NCBI GenBank assembly: GCA_017613855.1
Contig: JAGACY010000016.1
Span: 1 to 7,137 of the forward strand
Length of the DNA: 7,137 nt
Reading direction: 5' to 3'
Source: Pseudomonadota bacterium
Lineage (GTDB): Bacteria; Myxococcota; Bradymonadia; UBA4248
Shown here piece after piece: positions 1 to 4,750 of the stretch (the stretch's first letter is position 1; each line of letters opens with the position of its first letter). A program made the translations under genes and the position numbers. A model generated the notes under the pieces. That model was not told the origin of the DNA, made no database searches, and saw only the letters and a list, made by a program, of their open reading frames with translations.

Positions 1-456
1 CGCAATGTCATTGCCTGATTCATTGGCATTAATATATTGATAATGCCAATATATTTTATTGGCTCCCGCGATTTCATAGACATGGCCGCCTTTTTTTCTA
101 TTGGTACCAACGTAAATCATCATTCTGTTGTTTTTGCTGCTCGGTGTGACGATGGATCCATCCGTCTCCGTAACACAATGCGCAGCCGTCAATACCCAAT
201 TGGGATGAATGATCGTTCCTGTACAATAGATAGAGCCTCTGTAATTTCCATTTTCTAGTTTTTCGGTGACTTCAAAAAGCCCCACGACCGCCAAATCATC
301 CTCATCGACGGAGCCATTCAGGATAGGGGATTGCGTGGTTTCGAGTGTTTGGGCCAATTCGGGCGCAGATGTATCCCGGGAGAGTTCGTCACAGGCGGAT
401 GCACATAAACAGGAAATCATGGATACAAAAAATATTGTGGATTTTTTTGAATTCAT
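1..456 (-). CDS. Secreted chymotrypsin-fold (S1) serine protease, lipoprotein type, 5' part only
   Basis: The frame is open from an ATG at 456 to the window edge, giving 152 residues with the rest missing. Residues 1-22 form a lipoprotein signal: basic NSKKS, a hydrophobic core, and Cys22 after Ala-Ser-Ala. The mature N-terminal strand is probably ILNG at 45-48, the counterpart of trypsin IVGG. It is followed by VVGLF, then YCTGTIIHP and WVLTAAHC with catalytic His93. The sequence ends at GNDIA, where Asp150 fits the catalytic Asp; the Ser region lies outside. The start is supported by AGGAAA at 464..469, seven bases upstream. From ILNG to the catalytic His is about 48 residues, the normal S1 spacing, so this paralog lacks the large Cys-rich insertion of the two proteases upstream. 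Expression is probably from its own promoter at 531..559. The family is firm; substrate and C-terminal architecture are unknown. Confidence 0.93.
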   Translation of the reverse strand, partial: MNSKKSTIFFVSMISCLCASACDELSRDTSAPELAQTLETTQSPILNGSVDEDDLAVVGLFEVTEKLENGNYRGSIYCTGTIIHPNWVLTAAHCVTETDGSIVTPSSKNNRMMIYVGTNRKKGGHVYEIAGANKIYWHYQYINANESGNDIA

Positions 457-514
457 TGCGGGATTTCCTATGTGACGTGTATGGTCAGCCAATAATTGAA
501 CGCAAAAAAACGCA

Positions 515-535
515 ATAACACCGCGTAAATGTTAT
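515..535. promoter_or_regulatory. Dyad over the -10 box, candidate operator
   Basis: A perfect 6-base inverted repeat, ATAACA then nine bases then TGTTAT, spans 515..535. It covers most of the predicted -10 hexamer (531..536) and the likely transcription start of the partial protease gene at 1..456. A repressor bound here would block initiation. Short dyads arise by chance, and no regulator gene is in the window, so this is a candidate only. Confidence 0.3.
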
Positions 536-559
536 AGGTTCGCATCTCCTGAAAGTCAA
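531..559 (-). promoter_or_regulatory. Sigma70-like promoter for the partial protease gene
   Basis: On the minus strand TTGACT (554..559) and TATAAC (531..536) are separated by exactly 17 bases. This is a near-consensus -35/-10 pair, with one mismatch in each hexamer. It lies between the terminator of the upstream gene and the start codon at 456, predicting a leader of roughly 65-70 bases. The layout makes the partial protease an independent transcription unit. Consensus strength in this lineage is assumed from general bacterial sigma70 promoters. Confidence 0.6.
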
Positions 560-735
560 TGCATGTGTCGGGGAAAGATGCTGCTTTGGGGTTTGAAGAA
601 CAGACGTTTGGTGTGCCGTGTTTGTTGTGTGGGTTGGCCTTTTGCCTGCGGCAATACGGCCAACGTGCGCCGTCTATTGCACCTTGGGTGCAATACGACT
701 GCGCTTTTGGGGGTGGAGGTTGTGGCCGCACCCAT
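560..735. other. Non-coding stretch with two strong hairpins
   Basis: No convincing gene is seen here; open frames in it lack family-like sequence and ribosome sites. It has two stem-loops. The first is 633..664: outer arms GTTGGCC/GGCCAAC enclosing TTGCC-TGC-GGCAA. The second is 672..699: GTC plus TATTGCACC, loop TTG, GGTGCAATA, one bulged C, then GAC. On the minus strand the linkers are rich in C and A and poor in G. The segment CAATACGGCC (652..661) is the reverse complement of GGCCGTATTG inside the terminator at 738..777, so the elements are related or can pair. It may be an untranslated leader, a small RNA or a remnant of a repeat element. Confidence 0.5.
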
Positions 736-737
736 AC

Positions 738-777
738 AAAAAAAGCCGGCCGTATTGGCATCGCCAATAGGTCGGCT
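738..777 (-). terminator. Intrinsic terminator after the disrupted lipoprotein gene
   Basis: The stem is 744..759 against 763..777: AGCCG/CGGCT at the base, CC/GG in the middle, TATTGGC/GCCAATA at the top, with an ATC loop. It contains one bulged G (752) and one imperfect pair. On the minus strand it is followed directly by seven U (738..744), the classical rho-independent layout. It would end the transcript that carries 1802..4612 and 832..1791. Confidence 0.8.
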
Positions 778-782
778 CAAGG

Positions 783-816
783 CATGGCGTATTTGCGCGC
801 CGCGCAAATAGCCATG
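783..816. repeat. Near-perfect 16-bp palindrome
   Basis: CATGGC, one bulged G (789), TATTTGCGCG, a central C (800), then CGCGCAAATA and GCCATG. The two arms pair over 16 positions with a single bulge. It lies 16 bases after the stop codon at 832 and directly before the terminator at 738..777 in the direction of transcription. No U-run follows it, so it is not itself an intrinsic terminator. It could stabilise the mRNA 3' end, or be a REP-like or protein-binding palindrome. Confidence 0.7.
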
Positions 817-831
817 TACCCACGCTCAAAG

Positions 832-1791
832 CTATTCTTCTTCCTCTTCCTCCTCCTCGGGTTCATCATCATCATTGTAGCGGCCTCGCATATTTCCATC
901 ACATTCATTCGGATGGTTCGTGCTGTTCCATCGTGATTCCGGGCATGTGGATTCATCTTCCTGGCATGTTTTCGAAACGGCATTGCCCTTGACTGCGATT
1001 TCGAGCAAATAGTCTTCATCAAAACTGCAGAAACTGCAGTGTTTTTCACGGCACATGGCGACGAATTCGTAAGCCGCTTTGGGGTCATTCGCCACTTTGC
1101 CCAGGTATTTGTATTCATCGCATGCCAATGCGAGATTGGGATGTTCTTCGCTCCCGCACATTTCCGGTGCAAAGCCCTGATTGTACATGGCCATTTCGAT
1201 CAATTTGCGGCTTGTTTCCACGCGATCCTTAAATAAATCCGAATCGGGGGACGGTTCATATCTTGCACATTACATGTAAAACTGGCGTGCTTTGACCAGG
1301 TTGCCTTTGGATTCAAAGGCGCGGGCAAGAAGAAACGCACCATCGAAGCCCTGATTGAGCATGGATATCGCTTTTTCTTCATCTGGCGCGACGTATTTCC
1401 CTTCGAGATAAAGCTCGCCAATGGATTGTTTGACACGATAATCGGAATTGGGTCACAGATGGCGTTTTCGGCCAATGCCCGGCAGTCTTCATGGACTGCA
1501 CATTCGGGCTGCCAGTTTTTGGACAGGCAGACACCGCCAGAACACGTTTGATTTGCGCCGCATTCTGATCCTGGGTTCTCCGTTTCGGTATTGATCTTGA
1601 TTTCGCGGGGTTCAATGGTGATGGCTTTCTGAGTCGTCACCAAAACACCTTCGAGCGGTGCATTGCTGATGATGACCGGTTCTCTTTTGACTTCTTCGGG
1701 AGCCTCAGCTTTTTTTACAGCTGCTTAAGCCAAAGGTGAGACCGAGGCATGAAAAAACAGCCAGCGTGTAAGTCAGATAATTGCATTTCAT
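832..1791 (-). pseudogene. Disrupted lipoprotein gene with Sel1/TPR-like helices
   Basis: One reading frame can be rebuilt across three lesions. The ATG at 1791 starts a lipoprotein signal ending LSSC (Cys25). A seven-A run (1710..1716) then throws the frame into TGA at 1705..1707; one A fewer continues into AEAPEEVKREP. The middle part holds a Cys-rich patch (CGANQTCSGGVCLS, then PECAVHEDC). Near 1446..1455 one base seems missing, after which the frame gives SIGELYLEGKYVAPDEEKAI and ALL-type helices resembling Sel1/TPR repeats. TAA at 1270..1272 then interrupts FYM-stop-CARYEPS. The same frame runs on through KAAYEFVAMCREKHC to an acidic tail of DDDEP plus eight Glu, stopping at 832. The two shifts cancel each other. 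AGGA at 1798..1801 overlaps the stop of the upstream protease, so the gene was probably its translationally coupled partner. Assembly error could explain the two indels, less easily the nonsense codon. Confidence 0.85.
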
Positions 1792-1797
1792 ATCAAT

Positions 1798-1801
1798 TCC
1801 T
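1798..1801 (-). promoter_or_regulatory. Ribosome binding site overlapping the upstream stop
   Basis: AGGA lies six bases before the ATG at 1791 and immediately follows the TAA (1802..1804) of the protease 1802..4612. The ten-base gap between the genes and the abutting site suggest translational coupling in one operon. Confidence 0.75.
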
Positions 1802-4612
1802 TTACTTGTGGATGGTAAAACGTCGGGTGATTATGCCGAATCCCAACAATCCCAGTAATAATGCGCCTGCGGGAGCATGATTGCCCGAAAGCGGGGTCGA
1901 GGAGCAGGATGAATCGCTCGAAGATTTTCCGGATTCCTGCTCAGGATCCTGCGGATCTTGAGGATCCTGCGAGGGCTGCTGGTTCTGGTTTTTGCATGCT
2001 TCGAAATCGGCACATTCATAATCGTCGCAATCGGCTTTGCCATTGCCATTGTCATCGATTTCATTGTCGCAGATTTCGGGGACCGAGGTCGAGCAATGGT
2101 CATAATTGATCGTGCAGTCATCATTGCAGCTGACATCGCCCAATTTGAAAACCGAAATCCAGTCATGGCATGAGGTTTTATCATGATCAAAGGCTTCGCC
2201 GTCACAGTCCTCGCCACTTTCGACGATGCCATTGCCGCATTCGGACTGTGGTATGCACCCTTCGAAATCTGCACATTCGGGATCGTCGCAATCGATCAGG
2301 CCATCGTCATTATCGTCAGCTTCGTTGTTACAAATTTCTTCGGGGCTTTCCTGCGAGCAGCCTTCATAATTGATGGTGCAGTTCTCGTTGCAGGAGACAT
2401 TTCCGGTATTGTAGGCGTCGTTCCAGAGAGCACATTCGGTCGATTCAAGTTGGAAAACATCGATATCGCACATCTCATCGCCATTGAGAACGCCATCGCC
2501 GCAGAATTCCGCCGGTGTACAGTCAGATGCGACAATGGTCAGGCAGTCGTCGGCGCATTTTATCGTTCCGGTTGAGCCTTGTCCTACCATGGTTTCACAT
2601 GATTCCGATGTGTTTGCAAAAACGTCGCCGTTTGCACTGTGATCACAGACCTCGCCTCTGTCTGCATCGACTTTGCCGTTGCCGCAGTACGCAATACATG
2701 CGGATGTATCGTAGGTGCATTGTTCGTTGCAGGTGACCTGACCATCGGAATAGTCGTCTGCAAAAAGATCATGGCATGCTGTCTTTTCGTCGGCAAAGCG
2801 TTCACCATCGCAGACTTCGTTGCCATCGAGGTGGCCATCGCCGCAAATGGGTTCTGAAGAGCAGGCTGACAAATCGAGGGTGCATTCGGCGTTGCAGGTC
2901 GCAGTGCCGCTTGTATAAATGGGATCGATATCCTTGCATGCGGTGATGTCTTTGGCAAAGAATGTACCGTCGCACGGTTCATTCTCGTCGAGTTTGCCAT
3001 TGCCGCAAAAACACGCAGGATCATCGCCGTCAGTCAGACCATTGCCGTCATCATCGATAGCATTGTCGCAGATTTCTTTATATTGATCGGCAACTTCCGG
3101 GGCAATCGTGATAATCCAGTCGTAGTAATCCTGGACGGCTGTCATGACATTCATAGCCTTGCAGACTCTGTCTCCGTAGCTTGTTACGCCAGCAACATAG
3201 CGTTGACCGCCTATCGTATAAAACGTTGGTCCGCCGGAATCTCCCTGGCAGGTACCGCCTTCCGGTATATATGACTGGATGGAGCCATTCACAATCGTGA
3301 CATCTTCCCAGATTTCATTGAGTGGTCCTTCTTCTTCGCAGGTTTGCGGATCGGGGTGACATCCGTTGACGGTGACGTCTCCTATCAGACATTCGTAGCC
3401 TTTGTCGTCGGGATTATATTTGCCGCAATAATTGGCAACGGGATGCTCAACCTTTAATTTGATTCCATAGCCTCCTTCTTCATCAAAACCGAAGCCGATG
3501 GTTTCCATGGTAACGGGCATTTGAGCCTGGGTTAAAGCCAGCCAGGCGGGCAATGGCAGGATGGGGGCTGCGAGTTCTGCCGGTATGGGCTCTTTCAATT
3601 TGACCAGTGCAATATCGTGCGTGATATAGTAGTCATCGTATTGGGAATGATGGATGAAATATTCATCGGCATACGGTTCGATGGGAAGGAGTTCATATTG
3701 CGTGTCGCCTATGCCGATTTTGGTGTTGGCGATGCGCGTTGAGGGGACACCTCCTTCATCGGTAATGCAGTGCGCAGCGGTGAGTACCCACTGGGGATGG
3801 ATGAGTGTGCCTGTGCAATAAGAACTGCCTGTGGCTGTGCCTTCTTTGCGTTTGTATTTTCCCTGGCTGTCACAATCCGATTTGGTGCTGTTGCATGCAT
3901 TGGCACAATAATAACTATCTTCATAATCCGTGAGCATCATCAATTGATCACCAAGTTTGGTGCATACATCTTTAATTCTGGCATCGCCTTCGTCATAAGT
4001 GTCACAGGTGATAACGGTTTCGCCTTCGGTCGTGCATGGATCTGGGCAAAATATCGCATCATATTGGAGCGCACACAGTTTGTTTTCATCACCATAGTAC
4101 TCCCGACACTGTTGCAGGTAGTCGTCGGGGCATGTAAGATAAGTATGATATCCTTTTTCATCGCATCTTGTATTGGTTGAATCGCAGGTATTATTACAAT
4201 AATGATAATTATCATTATGTAAAGGAATGAGCAGCCCTCCGAAATCATAACATTCCCAGTATTCTTCTATAACCCCAATGCCGTATGCGGTTTGATCTGA
4301 ACACATATAGAATGTGTCACCGGCGGCCTGGCAATCAAAAGTACATCTGTATTCATCGCCGAAAGAGATGCATTTGGGCGTATCGGGGTATTGCTCTTTG
4401 CAGTAATCATCATAACCTTCGGGACATTCTAAATAATAGGGCGTAAACAGTGATACGACGGAAGGCTCATTTAAAGCCTGTGTTCCGTACAAAATGGCCT
4501 CTTGAGTCTGGGCGAGATCCGAAACAGGGACGACGGTGTTTTGGGTGGTATCCTGGCAGGCTGTTGCCAAAAGAATACAAGACACCGACACTAAAAATAA
4601 ATCACGTTTCAT
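1802..4612 (-). CDS. Surface S1 serine protease with Cys-rich insertion, disulfide repeats and MYXO-CTERM-like tail
   Basis: 936 residues. I start at ATG 4612, not the ATG twelve bases upstream, because GGAG (4619..4622) lies six bases before it and MKRDLF begins a proper signal peptide. Order: lipoprotein signal with Cys19 after LLATA; ILYG (40-43) as S1 N-terminus; two ten-Cys modules (61-253); YCTGTLIHP and TAAHC with His281; HDIAL with Asp333; CQGDSGGP with Ser459; the domain ends near 505. Next come acidic EIC-x-N modules near 514, 760 and 848, and five CGNG/CGDG disulfide repeats starting at Cys536, 590, 643, 704 and 792. A Gln-Asp-Pro linker follows, then CSSTP (903-907), a hydrophobic helix and TRR. 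The residue at the trypsin 189 position is Gly453, so Lys/Arg preference is not expected. Known: such tails direct sorting to the myxobacterial cell surface. Inferred: a surface-anchored, possibly Ca-stabilised protease. Substrate unknown. A coupled lipoprotein gene follows. Confidence 0.95.
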   Translation of the reverse strand: MKRDLFLVSVSCILLATACQDTTQNTVVPVSDLAQTQEAILYGTQALNEPSVVSLFTPYYLECPEGYDDYCKEQYPDTPKCISFGDEYRCTFDCQAAGDTFYMCSDQTAYGIGVIEEYWECYDFGGLLIPLHNDNYHYCNNTCDSTNTRCDEKGYHTYLTCPDDYLQQCREYYGDENKLCALQYDAIFCPDPCTTEGETVITCDTYDEGDARIKDVCTKLGDQLMMLTDYEDSYYCANACNSTKSDCDSQGKYKRKEGTATGSSYCTGTLIHPQWVLTAAHCITDEGGVPSTRIANTKIGIGDTQYELLPIEPYADEYFIHHSQYDDYYITHDIALVKLKEPIPAELAAPILPLPAWLALTQAQMPVTMETIGFGFDEEGGYGIKLKVEHPVANYCGKYNPDDKGYECLIGDVTVNGCHPDPQTCEEEGPLNEIWEDVTIVNGSIQSYIPEGGTCQGDSGGPTFYTIGGQRYVAGVTSYGDRVCKAMNVMTAVQDYYDWIITIAPEVADQYKEICDNAIDDDGNGLTDGDDPACFCGNGKLDENEPCDGTFFAKDITACKDIDPIYTSGTATCNAECTLDLSACSSEPICGDGHLDGNEVCDGERFADEKTACHDLFADDYSDGQVTCNEQCTYDTSACIAYCGNGKVDADRGEVCDHSANGDVFANTSESCETMVGQGSTGTIKCADDCLTIVASDCTPAEFCGDGVLNGDEMCDIDVFQLESTECALWNDAYNTGNVSCNENCTINYEGCSQESPEEICNNEADDNDDGLIDCDDPECADFEGCIPQSECGNGIVESGEDCDGEAFDHDKTSCHDWISVFKLGDVSCNDDCTINYDHCSTSVPEICDNEIDDNGNGKADCDDYECADFEACKNQNQQPSQDPQDPQDPEQESGKSSSDSSCSSTPLSGNHAPAGALLLGLLGFGIITRRFTIHK
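1994..2503 (-). repeat. Tandem duplication of an 88-residue disulfide plus acidic unit
   Basis: Within protease 1802..4612, residues 704-786 and 792-873 are two copies of one unit. Each has a CG(D/N)G disulfide repeat ending NY-(E/D)-x-C, then EIC-x-NE-x-DDN, a DCDD-x-EC loop and ADFE-x-C. The start-to-start period is 88 residues (264 bases). Stretches such as CTTCGAAATC and ATCGTCGCAATCG recur at DNA level. The paralog 4751..7105 lacks both copies, which explains most of its shorter length. Confidence 0.85.
3854..4432 (-). repeat. Two tandem ten-cysteine modules inserted in the protease domain
   Basis: Residues 61-158 and 159-253 of protease 1802..4612 are imperfect copies. The cysteines are 63, 71, 81, 90, 94, 104, 121, 139, 143, 150 in copy A and 161, 169, 180, 189, 193, 203, 217, 236, 240, 247 in copy B. 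The spacings agree closely (8, 10-11, 9, 4, 10, 14-17, 18-19, 4, 7). Both end in a Y-x-C-x-x-(T/A)-C, then a C six residues on. The pair lies between the first S1 strand and the catalytic-His strand. I do not recognise the fold. Confidence 0.85.
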
Positions 4613-4669
4613 AGCATGCTCCATTGTGAAGTAGGTATAGACTCAAAATCGAATGATCTTCGAATACAA

Positions 4670-4699
4670 TATATAATGATATGCAAGCAAATCATACAA
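4670..4699 (-). promoter_or_regulatory. Possible promoter of the second protease gene
   Basis: On the minus strand TTGTAT (4694..4699) and TATATA (4670..4675) are 18 bases apart, in an AT-rich stretch between the upstream terminator and the start at 4612. The -35 overlaps the U-tract of the terminator. Several overlapping TATA-like choices exist, so the exact hexamers are uncertain. A 5-base dyad (TCGAA...TTCGA, 4649..4663) lies just downstream. Confidence 0.3.
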
Positions 4700-4733
4700 A
4701 TAAAACGGCCTGTTAACAAACGTCAACAGGTCG
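4696..4733 (-). terminator. Intrinsic terminator after the first protease gene
   Basis: The stem is 4706..4714 against 4725..4733 (CGGCCTGTT with AACAGGTCG, one imperfect pair), followed on the minus strand by UUUUAUUUG. It begins 17 bases after the stop codon of 4751..7105. Both flanks and the stem resemble the terminator at 738..777. It should separate the two protease genes into different transcripts, though read-through is possible. Confidence 0.65.
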
Positions 4734-4750
4734 GCTCTTTGCATGGTAAA

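Noticed and set aside
559..936. Plus-strand open frame of 125 codons with several cysteines
   Set aside because: It spans a promoter, hairpins, a terminator and the antisense of the acidic tail. There is no ribosome site and no family-like pattern; its Phe/Leu stretch is the antisense of Glu codons.
1200..1643. Minus-strand 147-codon frame as an independent gene
   Set aside because: Only its first part is gene-like. After about 1450 the meaningful frame is a different one, so it is the middle segment of the disrupted lipoprotein gene.
1710..1716. Programmed -1 frameshift at the A-run
   Set aside because: The A AAA AAG-like slippery site would move the ribosome by -1, but the productive continuation needs +1 (or loss of one A). 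Further lesions downstream also favour a pseudogene.
1831..2274. Long open frames on both strands inside the protease repeat regions
   Set aside because: Composition bias of the Asp/Cys/Asn-rich coding strand opens other frames. None has ribosome sites or recognisable domains.
1997..3076. Repeats resembling a CRISPR or satellite array
   Set aside because: The periodicity is coding: disulfide repeats with aligned cysteines and diverged DNA, without identical repeats or unique spacers.
4613..4624. Upstream ATG (and 7106..7117) as true start codons
   Set aside because: These ATGs overlap the GGAG Shine-Dalgarno that is ideally spaced for the following ATG, and would add charged residues before the signal peptide.
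4649..4663. TCGAA...TTCGA dyad as an operator for the second protease
   Set aside because: Arms are only five bases and the promoter itself is uncertain; expected by chance at this scale.
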